A DNA stretch of 64,000 nt from Triangularia verruculosa (taxonomy: Eukaryota; Ascomycota; Sordariomycetes; Sordariales; Podosporaceae): the NCBI GenBank assembly GCA_033296885.1, contig MU863904.1, positions 1 to 64,000 of the forward strand, written 5' to 3'. The notes beneath the pieces were generated by a model that did no database searches, was not told the DNA's origin, and saw only the letters and a list, made by a program, of their open reading frames with translations. The translations under genes were made by a program, and so were the position numbers. Below, in pieces: positions 43,499 through 54,227 of the stretch. The first letter of the stretch is position 1, and the number at the start of each line of letters is the position of its first letter.

Positions 43499-46400
43499 AT
43501 GGCGTACAACAAGTACAGATATGGGCCACCCGCCCTCAAAAGCAGTGTGGACATGCAATTACAGTCTGCCTTCAGTGACGGAAACTGGTCCACTGTCGTC
43601 CGCCTTGCCGCGAAACGATTTGCGACTTTTAAGGATCCATATTATGAGGTACATCCCCTGGCTGGCCACCCCAATTTCATGATATTGATTGATGTTGTCT
43701 AGGCCATTAAAGTCTCAACAGAAGCTCAGCTACAAGGCACCGCCGAGAAATGTGCGGTGCTTGTCCATGTCGACGAGCTTGTCAAGAGCAAAAAGACACC
43801 TGACATTGACACCCTCGATCTCTTTGAGTGGGCCTGTCAGGACTTCATTGGTTATGAGATTGAATTCGCCGAGACCTTTGGCCCCTTGAGGGCACGATGG
43901 GTCAAGGCAAACGCCAACAGCCCTATGGCGGTATCGTGCCTCCAGGGCTGCCTTGAGCAATGGGATCTCGTGAGCGCCCAGCAGATTGCGGCAACGCTGG
44001 ACAAGACCCATGCCAACTCAGCCGACCGCCGCTACATGTTCTGGAACATTACTCTGACATTCCTTCTTTCAGTATGTGCAGCTTCATCGCTACGTCGAGA
44101 TAGGACACTAACATGATCAGATCAGCCCGCAGTGCACTGAAGCTAGCCGCAAGGTCTACAGTCTTCTAACCGTCAGGCAGCTCCAAAAAGCTGCCGATAT
44201 CACTGAAAGTTCCGAGAAGCTCGAAAAAACCGACAAAGGTCTCTTGACAGAAGAGGAAGTTTGCCTATACTACCGAGTGTTACTGGGTCATGGCACCAAG
44301 GAGGAATTCTTGACGCGCCTCAAGAGCCCCAAACTGGGTGCCATCGGCCAGCTCAAACAAGGCCATAAACTCCTATTCTGCGAGTGTCTTGATGCTCTGG
44401 AGACCTGGGGCGAATGGGATACCATCTATGAGCTTTGCCGTGACGCTCTGAAGCTGGGTCTTGACGGCTCCACGACGCCCTTTTTCGTCTGCGATTTGAG
44501 GATATGGAAGAAGTTTGTTGCTGCTGCTACAGAGGCAACAAATGCGGATGCGTGGGTGCTCACTACGACAACGATAATATCACTATGCTAACAGGGTTTC
44601 AGGGCTCTGGACGAAGTACAGAATGTCCTCAAACAGTTCATTGAGCTCAAGGATAAAGCGACCCCCATGTACAAGAAAAACATTAGCCTGGCACTCCTCG
44701 AAACAACTTTTAGGCTGCCTTCAACGACGATCAACCCTAACCACGAGAACAAGGCTCTATCGCCAAAGGTTATCCAAATCGGCCTTTTCCTTGACGAGTA
44801 TTATGAGAGATTTGCCGCCTTTGACGACGTAAAAGGATATGTGGCAGAGCTAGGATACGAAGAGGCAAAGACCTTCTTGGAAGATGTGCTCCCAAATATC
44901 CCAGGCGAGGTATGTCCCTTTCGTTTGTTCAGTACTCTTGGGTGCTAACATCAGCTTTCGCGAAGAACCCAACCAAAGCCCAGCAGATCATCATCACAGC
45001 ATTAGAGTGTAGGTTACGATACACCCTCACCACCTGCCCGCAAACACTGTCTCCCCATCCTACTGTTGTGGAGGGAACAGACCAAGGAAAGCCGTTCAAA
45101 TGCCGTGTTTGCTCCAACTTGGCCAAGAGCCCCTGCGAGGACTGCTTGAAGAAATTGATCATCGACGCGGCCAACGCCTACAGCCAGGTTGCTGCTGACA
45201 AGGAGCTATTGGCTGCCATTCCAAAACTGGATCGAGACCCCCGCCTTGATTTGGCTCTTGTGATGGGAAACTCTCTGCTCAAATTGTCCGGATTGCGCCC
45301 CAAGTTGCCGAATTTCGCGCAGTCATTATGGCAGGATGTGCAGCCTGAAGTTTTGCTGCAAGCTGTTCTGCTTCTCGACACACAGCTCAGAGTTACACCG
45401 AACGACAACGGTCTTAGATTAATGCTGGTTCAGCTGTATCTTCTCTTTGGATGCGCCTCTTATGCTCACCAGCTTTGGGTTCCCCTTGATGTCAAGCGGA
45501 CAATTCAAGACGCCCTCAGCCCGTTGTTCTTTGACAGGATATCCAGCATCTCGCCCGGGCTGTTTCAAGGGACCAGACCCCTGATGGAGCCACTGCGTGC
45601 CTACTACAGCCAGAGCTTGCGGGATCCCAGCCCAGTTAGGATATGGGATGCTTTCTCGTCCGGGAGTTACACAAGCGTTCTCGATATGGCCGAGTATGAC
45701 AAGAAGTTGCGCACCAGCTGCACTCTTGTGATGACACTGGTAGAGGAGAGACGGGCCGCGAGGCTTTTTGTCGGGAAGCTTGACATTGATATTGACGATC
45801 ACATCTTGGCCAGTAAGTTCTCTCTCACCTGAGCGGTCCTGGCTGGGTTACTGACAGTCTATAGCCGATATAGTGGAGGACACCACTCTCGTTCACAAGA
45901 CCGACTATGGCTCCTTCCCCAACCTCGAGAGTGCCAACGGACCGCCAATTCAAGACTTCATCCGTCTTGGCCCGGGGCCATCTGTACGTCAATGACTCTA
46001 CACCCCTTTCAACACATATACTAACAACTTTCAGAACGAGCGCTCCCACCTCTCTTTCCTCGCCGAGCAATACCTCGACCTCCTGTCCTACACCCCACCA
46101 AAAGACTACAAGCCCTCCAAGGCCGCCGAAGCCGCCGCCCGCGACAAGGCTTACAACCTCGAAACCCTCATCCGCATCAACACCTCCCTCACCGACTTCC
46201 TCCACAAGCCCCCCACCCCCAAGCTCCTCACCCCGCCCGAGACAAACTATTACACGGCCCTCTCCCTCCTCTCGGCCCTGGTCTTGACAGCCATCTCCCT
46301 CCCCAAATCAGAGGCATCAGTCCCAACCATCGTCTCTCAAACAACACAATCTCTCAAGACAACCCTCACCACCCTTCGCACCGGGTTACTCTCCCCCAGG

Positions 46401-46853
46401 TCCACCGCCTCCGTCTCAACCGAGCAAACCATCTCATCCCTCTGCGACATGCCGGCCTTCTCTTCGGTCCGGGACATCGCCCTCGGCACCAAACTCTCCG
46501 CCGCCTTCGTCCTCGCCTGCCACGAGAGGGAGACAGCCCGTGATAAATCCGGCAGGTCTGGCCTTCACAAGGGGGTGGTGATGGAGATGAAGGCGTTGGA
46601 ATCAGCTGCTGCCAAGACGCTGGCCGATGCCAGGGCTCACGTTGGGGTTTTGAAGGGGGTCATGAACGAGAGCGGGTGGTTGGATAGGCTGTTGGATGTT
46701 GTTTTGGGCGAGGAGGACAAGGAAGCGGATGAACTGACGGACAAGGTTAGTGACGTGGTTGATGGTAGAGCGGGGGCGGAGGAGTGGGCTGGGAAGGTGG
46801 TGGAGAGCTGGAGGGAGGGGGTCAAGGGGTGGGGGATGGTCAGGTTTGAGTGA
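43499..46853 (+). CDS. mdm20: NatB N-terminal acetyltransferase auxiliary subunit (Mdm20/Naa25)
   Basis: Non-catalytic, ribosome-associated subunit that supports Nat3/Naa20 in acetylating Met-Asp/Glu/Asn N-termini, including actin and tropomyosin. Seven exons (43499-43648, 43703-44071, 44121-44551, 44603-44909, 44966-45812, 45865-45983, 46035-46853) join in frame to 1013 residues. The start MAYNKYRYGPPALKSSVDMQLQ and the following GNWSTVVRLAAKR are typical of the TPR-like N-terminus. The rest is helical-repeat sequence, including a CRVC...CEDCLKK cysteine pair near the middle. The intron ending at 44965 uses an AAG acceptor and is the weakest splice call. The last exon changes from C-rich to G-rich coding strand near 46560. 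Confidence 0.92.
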
Positions 46854-47189
46854 TTTGAGTTGGAGAGTACATGTTAAACAATGTACAAAGTTCTGAAAGT
46901 GTTATTTCAGCGTAGAAACAGAAGGATAATTAAAGTCTTCCACCAAATGCCATTGTTGGACTTAAATCCTCAACCCGCCTGCTTTGAAATGCCCCCCTTG
47001 CTTTCCATGTATTATCCAACCAAATCCGCTATGCAAAAAAGGTTTGAAAGCCAAAAAAAAAATAGGTATCATGGTATAATATAGCCAAAAATCCGTTTCC
47101 CCAAAGAAGTTACAACGAAATTGTTTCAACCGCTCCGTCCCTTTCTCACTTTCTCTCTCATACATCTCCCCATTCCACCGCTTCCCCAT
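46854..47189. other. Short gap between convergent genes
   Basis: A 336-bp AT-rich stretch holding the 3' ends of the NatB-subunit and Ilm1 genes. Nothing else is seen. Confidence 0.5.
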
Positions 47190-47863
47190 TTAATAACTCT
47201 GACTCCCCCTCCTCTTCGCCCTCTCCCTCTGCGCCCTGGCAAGAACCCCCCTCTGCTCCTCGCCCAGCGTAACCCAGGTCCAGAACCAAGCCATCGTCTC
47301 GACGAACATAAACGTGAAGAAAACTCTATTCTTGAGCGCGTCCCCGCCCCAGCCGGAGGGGGTGTAATTCGGGTTGTTGTGCAGTGCGCGGTGCAAATCG
47401 GGATGGGCGAACCGACTCGAGGCGTTTTCGTCGTGGTAGAATAAAGGGGAGGAAGGGGAGAAGAAGAAGGAATAGATTGCCAGGGCGAAGCTGATTGAGA
47501 CTCTTAGGGGAGCTACAAATTCATCACGTTAGTATGTGACAAGGGGCGGGGAGGGGGGGGGGGGAGGGAGAGAGAAAAAAACGGACCCTGAGTTCCCCAG
47601 TGAGTTATCAGGCAGATTTCCTCGGGGTAGGAGAGGGTGACGAGGTCGGAGATGCCGAGGTAGCCGAGGAGGACGCCGAGGAAGGCGAGGGCGGGGGATT
47701 GGGTGTCGAAGGAGCGGGAGGAGGGGAGGCCCATTGAGTCGCCTAGGAGGTAGACGATGGATTGATCGGAAATGGCGGAAGGGTTGGTGAGGAAGAAGAA
47801 GGCGAGGGTGAGGTGGAAGAGGGAGAGCGAGGTGATGATTGTTTTGGCGGATATTAGGGCCAT
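47190..47863 (-). CDS. ilm1: Ilm1 (increased loss of mitochondrial DNA) family membrane protein
   Basis: Predicted ER membrane protein of the Ilm1 family, named for the yeast phenotype of mitochondrial DNA loss; the molecular activity is unknown. Two exons (47587-47863, 47190-47512; intron 47513-47586 with a GTCCGT donor and a long pyrimidine run) give 199 residues. The start MALISAKTIITSLSLFHLTLA is characteristic. Four hydrophobic segments lie at about 8-27, 57-76, 95-112 and 155-174, and a basic C-terminal tail (RAQRERAKRRG) follows. The gene is convergent with the NatB subunit and divergent from the GGTase I gene. Confidence 0.88.
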
Positions 47864-48586
47864 TTTGGGCTTTGGAAGATGGTTGTTGCTTATTTTTTGG
47901 GGAGGTTTGGGGTTGGGAAGGCCAGCTTCAGGTAACTTTGAAGGTTGTTGTCGCTGCGGTGGTAGCTAGCAAGGAGGGACTGGCGAGGGGCAGATTGCGC
48001 GAGAGCTTCTTCGTCGTTGTGATGCTAAGCAGATAGATATACCGCTGTCGCCTGATATGTACTCGTCAAAGAGACCGCTGTTGGGTCACAGGGCTTCAGC
48101 TCGTTCGGGTGTGTGTGTCGTGTGAGACACTGGGCAGTCGTGTGGTTTGCTGGACATGAGCTTCTTGTCAGTTCCGTCACTGTCTAAAGGGGCATTTACA
48201 AGCCTTATCGGCCGCCTGTCCCTGTGATAAGCGAGGGTCATTCATTGGATCCGGGGTCGTCTTCCTGTCAAAGAGTGGGTCCGTGGAGATCTGTCAGCCA
48301 CATTTATGCTTAACCATCTAGTGTGGCTTGGGAGGATGGGACTTGGCACTGCAACCCCCTTTTGGGCAAGAGGACAGGGGTGCAGCTGCGATGACCATGG
48401 CGGGGTCCATGTTGCTGTCGCTCACTGCCTTTCATGAACTGAAGCCCATCAGAGGAACAGTCATTGACCTTTTATCACAGGAACTTAGTGATCTTTTGGG
48501 GTCCTCAAATTTGGACCGAAATCCCGGAGAATCACCAACTGACATCCGCAACTCGCATCATCCCCCACCCAACAACAACACCAACC
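47864..48586. promoter_or_regulatory. Divergent promoter region of Ilm1 and GGTase I beta
   Basis: A 723-bp gap between two divergent start codons. It has a short GT run near 48110 and no gene. Regulatory function is inferred from position. Confidence 0.45.
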
Positions 48587-50142
48587 ATGGCAGCGGACAC
48601 AGATACTCCCGCCGAACCACCCAATGGCCCCGAGCCAGCGCTCGACATCGGCCGCCACCTAAAATACTGGAAGATGTGTCTGCAGTCCCCCCTACCCCAC
48701 CACTACCTCTCCAACGAGGGGAACCGCATGGCCTTGGCCTACTTCATCATCAACTCGATCGTCATACTCACACCTAATAGTAATGACACCAACACTGAGA
48801 ATCCCCTGATCACTCCGCAGGACCGGAGGAAGCTCCGACAATGGGTTCTCTCTCATCAGCACCCCGGCGGTGGCTTCTCACCTTCTTCCTCGCTCGTCTT
48901 TCCGCTCCAGGGCTATGAGCAGTGGGAGCCAGAGACTGGGTCTCAAGCGACAGAACCAGCGGGGATGGCCAATGCGCCAGGGACCTTATTTGCGCTGCAG
49001 CTTCTAGCGCTCTTGGCGGATGAGGATGATCCAGAGGGCGCGTTTGATGGGGTTGATAGGGTGCAGACGCTCCGCTGGTTACGGAGGCTGCAGAGGGAGG
49101 ATGGGAGTTTTGGGGAGGTGCTGAGGTTGTTGCCGGGTCAGGGGTGGTTTATCGGAGGAGGGTACGATATGCGGTATTGTTATATCGCTGCCTCGATACG
49201 GTGGATGTTGAGAGGGAAGGTGAAGGAGGGTGAGCCAGGTTGGGTAGAGGATATCGACACGGAGAGGCTGGCGAATTACATCCTCAGCAGCCAGGTGGGT
49301 TTCATGCTCTCCCGCCGCTGAGGGGTATAGGTACTGACAGATGCCGTGGAAGACATACGACGGCGGGTTTGCGGGCAGTTCACAAGAGGAACCACATGGT
49401 AACTCACCCATCTCTGTCCCTTTCAACCCATCTTATCACTGACACCAAACCAGCCGGCTACGCATACTGCGCCATATCCGCCCTCTCCCTCCTGGACCGT
49501 CCGTTAGAAACAACCACCCACCCACCAGCACCCCCACCTCTACTTTCCCGCATCCGTGACGTCCAAGCCATTACTCATTGGCTTACCTCCCGCCAATTCG
49601 TCTACCTCGACCCTCCATCTCCCGAGCCATCTCCCGAGCCATCTCCCGATTCAGACGAAGAAGACCCAGTCAACTTCCTCCTCCCCTCGCTATCTGCCCT
49701 TTCACTCTCCCCGCCGGATCCCATTCTCATAGCCTCCAACGGCCGGACAAACAAGGTAGCAGATACGTGCTACACCTGGTGGGTCCTCGCCGCTCTCTCC
49801 AACCTCTCTCAGCTTCCGCTCTTTGGCGACTGGTCACCAGCGAGAATGTTCCTCCTGGAGAAGATGACGCACCGGATTGGGGGGTTTAGTAAATACCCAG
49901 GGGGACCACCGGATGTCTATCACAGCTGTTTTGGGCTGACAGTCATGTCGCTGATGGGGGAGCCAGGGTTGAGGAAGCTGGATGGGGGGTTGGCGGTGCC
50001 GGAGGAGACGGTGGCAGTTATTGAGAAGGCGAGGGGGGAGTTGTTGAGGCGGGCAAAGATAGACGACAAAGCGAGGGAGGTCGTCGAGCTGGGGGTGAAG
50101 ATGAGGGGGACGAGGCCGGCGTGGTTGAAGGGGGTTAATTAA
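48587..50142 (+). CDS. cdc43: Geranylgeranyltransferase type I beta subunit (Cdc43)
   Basis: Catalytic subunit that, with the shared alpha subunit, attaches geranylgeranyl to CaaX proteins such as Rho GTPases. Three exons (48587-49294, 49341-49398, 49454-50142; introns of 46 and 55 nt) give 484 residues. Prenyltransferase repeats are visible (GGGFSP near residue 100, REDGSFGEVL, TYDGGFAGSSQEEPHAGYAYC, RIGGFSKYPGGPPDVYHS). Zinc ligands are the Asp and Cys in ADTCYTWW and the His in VYHSCFG. An insertion before the zinc site contains an in-frame Ser-Pro-Glu-Pro repeat from a 12-bp tandem repeat (49615-49649). The coding strand alternates between C-rich and G-rich segments. Confidence 0.93.
49615..49649. 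repeat. In-frame 12-bp tandem repeat in the GGTase I gene
   Basis: The unit CCATCTCCCGAG occurs nearly three times and encodes Pro-Ser-Pro-Glu repeats in a probably disordered loop. It is likely length-variable between strains. Confidence 0.85.
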
Positions 50143-50520
50143 GATGATGAGAGGCTTAGCAATATGAGGTGCTAAAACACCAGGAAGCAGCGGTATCTAC
50201 AGAGGATGATAGAGATCCTGGATATTGAGCGATTACAGGAGACATATATTGAGACAGTTAATAAGTAATTGTGAGATCATTTAAGACCCAAGCTCAAGGA
50301 TGCGTCCCTAACCCTAACTTGCTCCCAACCACATCTCAGACACCATCTCGCATGCTTTCCAGCTCGAAGAATGGAACGGAGCTACCCATAGATGAGAACA
50401 ACAGCTGGATCTTAGTCTGTGGAGAAAGTACACTGCATGGCCAAAACACACAAGTGATTTGTGTAGATCATGCCAGTGCATAGACGATTTGGGGAAAAGA
50501 TGAAAAAAAAAAAGATGATG
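50143..50520. other. 3' flank of the GGTase I gene with short telomere-like motif
   Basis: An AT-rich gap without a gene. CCCTAACCCTAAC at 50306-50318 equals two telomere units; this short a match can be chance. Confidence 0.5.
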
Positions 50521-50612
50521 TCCCCTCGACCGGAATCGAGCCGGTGACCTTTCGGTAATCAATAAATTGCACATTTACAGCCGAACGTGATAGCCAACTA
50601 CACCACAAGGGG
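50521..50612 (-). tRNA. tRNA-Tyr(GUA) with an 18-nt intron
   Basis: The reverse strand folds as a tRNA: acceptor CCCCTTG/CGAGGGG with A73, a short D-stem GTG/CAC, anticodon stem TTCGG/CCGAA, and T-stem ACCGG/CCGGT. The anticodon GTA (50576-50578) with A37 is followed by an 18-nt intron (50557-50574), at the standard eukaryotic position one base 3' of the anticodon. C1-G72 with A73 is the eukaryotic tyrosine identity pattern, and tRNA-Tyr genes usually carry introns. Odd feature: the T-loop reads CTCGATT, so position 54 is C instead of the nearly invariant T, and the internal B box deviates at the same base. G7-C66 and U6-G67 close the acceptor. Confidence 0.88.
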
Positions 50613-51054
50613 ATTTCGTGATTTGATTGGGGAGCAAACACAGAATCAGGGTTTGTATTTGCGAGGTGTGGGGTGTTGCGGGAATTTTAACCATTCACCC
50701 AACTGTGTTGGAGTGTTCCGGACGGTGGTCCGGGCCGAAGATGTGTGGGTGTGTGTGGGTTGTACTGGGCACCAAGAACGGACATTGCGAGTTTGTATGC
50801 TTTTTAACGGACTGAAAAGACTCTGGGATACGGAGAATGGCTTTCTTGGCTGTTTTTTTTCCCAAGTCCCGGGCAAAGTTCGAGGTGCATTGTCCGAGTT
50901 GAATAGGATAAGGGGGCCAGAGTCAACAAGCTACCGTCCGTATACATTAATTCCAGTCTAACTTAATAAACATGCCATCTTTCTCCAAAAACCCAAAACC
51001 AGTTGCTATTACTCGATCATCACATCCATTCCTTCATAACCTCATTACGAAACC
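50613..51054. other. Intergenic, tRNA upstream side and M20 gene 3' flank
   Basis: A 442-bp gap. The 5' flank of the tRNA on its own strand lies at 50613 onward. No protein gene is supported. Confidence 0.45.
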
Positions 51055-52311
51055 TCACAGATCACCTTGTTCCTCCTCCTCCTGCTCCCCAAGCACATGC
51101 AAAATTAGCTTCTTATACCCCTCCACAGCCCCCTCCAAATCCTTCACCTTCAGTCCTTCGTCATCTCCATGCGCCACCAAGATAGTTCCAGGCCCATAAA
51201 GATAACTCTTGTGTTCCCCTTCCAGATTGGGAACATCTGTGCCATAACTTGCAACCATCGTCTCGAAGCCCTCGACTTCACATTCGCACTTGACCGGCCC
51301 ATACCCCCCAAACCACTCCGAACTCAGCGCATCCCCATCCGTCTCTTTGAGAATCTTCTCAACCTTGGCAATCACATCCTTATGCCCCTCCTTCTGGCTC
51401 CCAGACGCCACCCGAATAGCAAGCTTAGCACTCGCAGATTTGGGAATCACATTCGCCGCTACACCACCCTCCAAGACCCCGATGTTAACAGTGGTATTGC
51501 CGTATCTCTCGCTCGAACCCAAGTCGGTGTTGAGAATGCTATGCAAACTGCGAACCAGCACCTCGTTGGCGGACTTGCCTAGCTGTGGGTAGCCCGAGTG
51601 TCCAGCCTTGCCCTTAGAGTGAATGATACCACTGGTAATACCCTTGTGGCCGCAGGCGAGCTTGTTCTCGGTTGGCTCACCAAAGATGGCAGAGTGAAAG
51701 CGGTATTGCTTTTCGTCACTCCGGAAAAAAGAGGTGCTGTGGGAGCGGCGGGAGAACTCCTTCATGCCGATGCCAGAGGTCTCTTCGCCGACTACGAAGA
51801 GAAGCATGATGTCCTCCGGGGAGATGGATTCGGATGAGACGAGGGATGATAGGGCGATGAGTTGCGCTGCAGCGGAAGCTTTGGCGTCAACGGAGCCGCG
51901 CCCCGATATGAGAGTGTCTGATGTGATTGGCCCTGAAGGAGACACTTTGTAGGGGATGTATGGCGGGACCACATCGATATGAGATGTGATCAGGAGCTTG
52001 AAGTTGGCCGTGCTGGGCTTCTTTGCGGTGGGCCAGGCAAGGACATTGTATCTGGCATTGGACCCGCCGTGGAGCCCAGCCGGAATCGGTTGCAATTCAA
52101 CGGCATAGTTTTGTTCGCCGAGGTATTTCTGGAGGAAAAGGGCGGCGTCTTCTTCGGCGCCACTCAGCGAGGGGATATCGACGAGGCTCTTGTGGAGGTC
52201 GAGGAGGTCTTGGCGGTAAGAAGGTTCATCGGTGTGCGGTGTAGGAGTTGCATAGGCCGCCGGTGAGCACAAGGCGCTGCATAGTAGCAGCAACTGAGAG
52301 ATCCGCTTCAT
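51055..52311 (-). CDS. Secreted M20-family metallopeptidase
   Basis: Predicted extracellular or vacuolar zinc carboxypeptidase/deacylase of the ArgE/DapE/CPG2 type. The single exon encodes 418 residues. A signal peptide spans about 1-21 (QLLLLCSALCSPAAYA). Metal and catalytic residues of the family are visible: H111 and D113 (SHIDVVPP), D142 (GRGSVDAKA), E176-E177 (GEETSG), E212 (GEPTENK) and H381 (VAHGDDEG). The dimerisation-domain region includes KGKAGHSGYP and GGVAANVIP. The acidic C-terminus ends EEEEQGDL. The substrate is unknown. It is tandem to Mri1, 239 bp apart, but no functional link is implied. Confidence 0.9.
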   Translation of the reverse strand: MKRISQLLLLCSALCSPAAYATPTPHTDEPSYRQDLLDLHKSLVDIPSLSGAEEDAALFLQKYLGEQNYAVELQPIPAGLHGGSNARYNVLAWPTAKKPSTANFKLLITSHIDVVPPYIPYKVSPSGPITSDTLISGRGSVDAKASAAAQLIALSSLVSSESISPEDIMLLFVVGEETSGIGMKEFSRRSHSTSFFRSDEKQYRFHSAIFGEPTENKLACGHKGITSGIIHSKGKAGHSGYPQLGKSANEVLVRSLHSILNTDLGSSERYGNTTVNIGVLEGGVAANVIPKSASAKLAIRVASGSQKEGHKDVIAKVEKILKETDGDALSSEWFGGYGPVKCECEVEGFETMVASYGTDVPNLEGEHKSYLYGPGTILVAHGDDEGLKVKDLEGAVEGYKKLILHVLGEQEEEEQGDL

Positions 52312-52550
52312 TTCAAGTTTCGACTAGCCCTCTGCACCCCGAATGTCGTTGATGAAAGGTGAAAAATGCAATGTCTCGGACGAGTTCATGGCGCTGATGA
52401 GGTCATCCCTCCGGTGGGTCCAGGATGCACAAATCGCTGATGCAAGTGGGGCGCTGAGTGACTTGTGCGCCCCCTTCGCACAACATTATTTTATCAAGCT
52501 TCCAGAATGCATGATTCAACATCTCAATTCGTATTCAGCTCCTCAGCTCA

Positions 52551-53792
52551 TCAAAGCTGACGGGCAGCAATGGATGCCAATCTCTCGGGCAACACTTGGC
52601 TAAAGTCAAACTTGCCATCCGCACCCTTCACAACGGTTCCCCTCTCGGTGACAATGGCGTCGATAAGCTCATGAGGTGTCACATCGAAGGCTGGGTTCCA
52701 GACACCAATTCTCTGGTCAGCGATAGCCACCCTTGCCGTCTTGCTCGTGTCGACAGTCCCATCCTCACTGACAATGGCACCGCTGATTTGTGTCAGCTCC
52801 TCACGCTTGCGCTCCTCAATCTCGATGGCGCTTCCGGTCTCTGTCTCAAGGTCGATGCTCGTCGTGGGGGCAGCGACAACAAACTTGACACCGTGGTGAC
52901 GGGCTAGCACAGCCAACTGATAGGTACCAATCTTGTTGGCGGTGTCGCCGTTGCGAACGACACGGTCAGCACCGACAATAACAGCGCCAATGTTCATGCG
53001 CTCACGGTGGAGGTTGAAAAGAGCTCCAGCCATGCTGTCGCAGATGAGAGTGGATGGAATGCCCTCGAAGACGAGTTCGAAAGATGTGAGCCGGCTGCCC
53101 TGGTTGTACGGACGAGTCTCGGTGCAGTATGCGTGCTTCAGGAGGCCCTCAGAGTGAAGAGTGCGGATGATACCAAGAGCAGTACCATGGCCAGAGGTGG
53201 CGAGAGAGCCAGTGTTGCAGTGAGTGAGGACAGAGATGGGACGCTCGAAAGAGGCATTGTACTGCTGCTGTAGCCAGGCAGCACCGTGGGAGCCGATCGA
53301 GGTGTTGTTGTGAAGGTCCTTGGCAAGGATTTCCTCGGCCGTCTTGATGTAGGTGTTCAAGATAGCCTCCTTGGCTTCGGGGTGAGCCAAACCCTCGAGG
53401 TTAGCGGCTCTGGTGGCAAGCTTGAGGAGTGTGATGGCGTTGGACAGATCAACCGCTGTTGGTCTGCTCTCCTTGAGGTAGTCAAGTTTCTTTTCGATAT
53501 GCGCAATGACCTCTTCGGGCTCGGTGGCAGCTGTTGGTGCATGTTAGTGCTGTCTTGATGCAGGGGCAGAATATATATACTTACTGCAGTCTCCGTTGTG
53601 CAGCTCGACCGCATGGGCCAAAGCAGCAACAATGGCAATGGCGGGAGCACCTCTCACTCTCATGGACCGAATGCAGTCAAAAGCCTCCTCGGCAGTCGAA
53701 ACCTCATCGTAGTGGTTCTCATGAGGCAGTCTCAGCTGGTCCAAGACTAACAGCTTGCCCCGCGAATACTTGATGGCTTGGAGGGTGGCCAT
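52551..53792 (-). CDS. mri1: Methylthioribose-1-phosphate isomerase (Mri1)
   Basis: Cytosolic enzyme of the methionine salvage pathway that converts 5-methylthioribose-1-phosphate to the ribulose form. Two exons (53585-53792, 52551-53530; intron 53531-53584) give 395 residues. Family signatures are present: [15 protein letters not shown] near residue 47, the catalytic Cys at C174 in [29 protein letters not shown], and the catalytic Asp at D258 in [19 protein letters not shown]. It belongs to the eIF2B-alpha/MTNA superfamily; these motifs separate it from eIF2B subunits. It is divergent from Trs130. Confidence 0.95.
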
Positions 53793-54227
53793 TTTGCTGG
53801 TGTGTTATGAGATTTGAGAAAGCAAAAACGAATATGACAATAAGCCAGCCGCTTTTGAAGATGTTGAAAATATCCCTGGACTTTTTCCACAGGGAATAAG
53901 CCTGTTTCTGAGCTTGAAATAGAAAATACCTCTCGCGGGTGCAGCGGCCGGGACTGTCATCAGATGCCCCGCCACTGCGCGCAAAGTTTGGTGGGGCAAT
54001 CTTTGGAAAATTCAAGGTGAGGAAGCACAACACAGGACGCTAGTCCCAAAGAAGGCCAAGGTGAGCTGCATCGCCAAGAAGCGGTGAGAGCTCCCGGCCA
54101 CCATGCGTTGACGTGCCACCCTGATCTCAGGGGATTCTGCCAGCACATGGCCAGGAGCTGTCTTTCTTCATAGAAACCTAACACGCTTTGACGAGGGCAT
54201 GTCCTAGAACCCTTTGAGCTGTTCAGC
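53793..54227. promoter_or_regulatory. Divergent promoter region of Mri1 and Trs130
   Basis: A 435-bp gap between divergent start codons. No gene is present. Promoter function is inferred from position. Confidence 0.5.

Noticed and set aside
50306..50318. Telomere-like CCCTAACCCTAAC, and GGGTTAGGG at 33617-33625
   Set aside because: Two units or fewer are expected by chance; there is no subtelomeric context.
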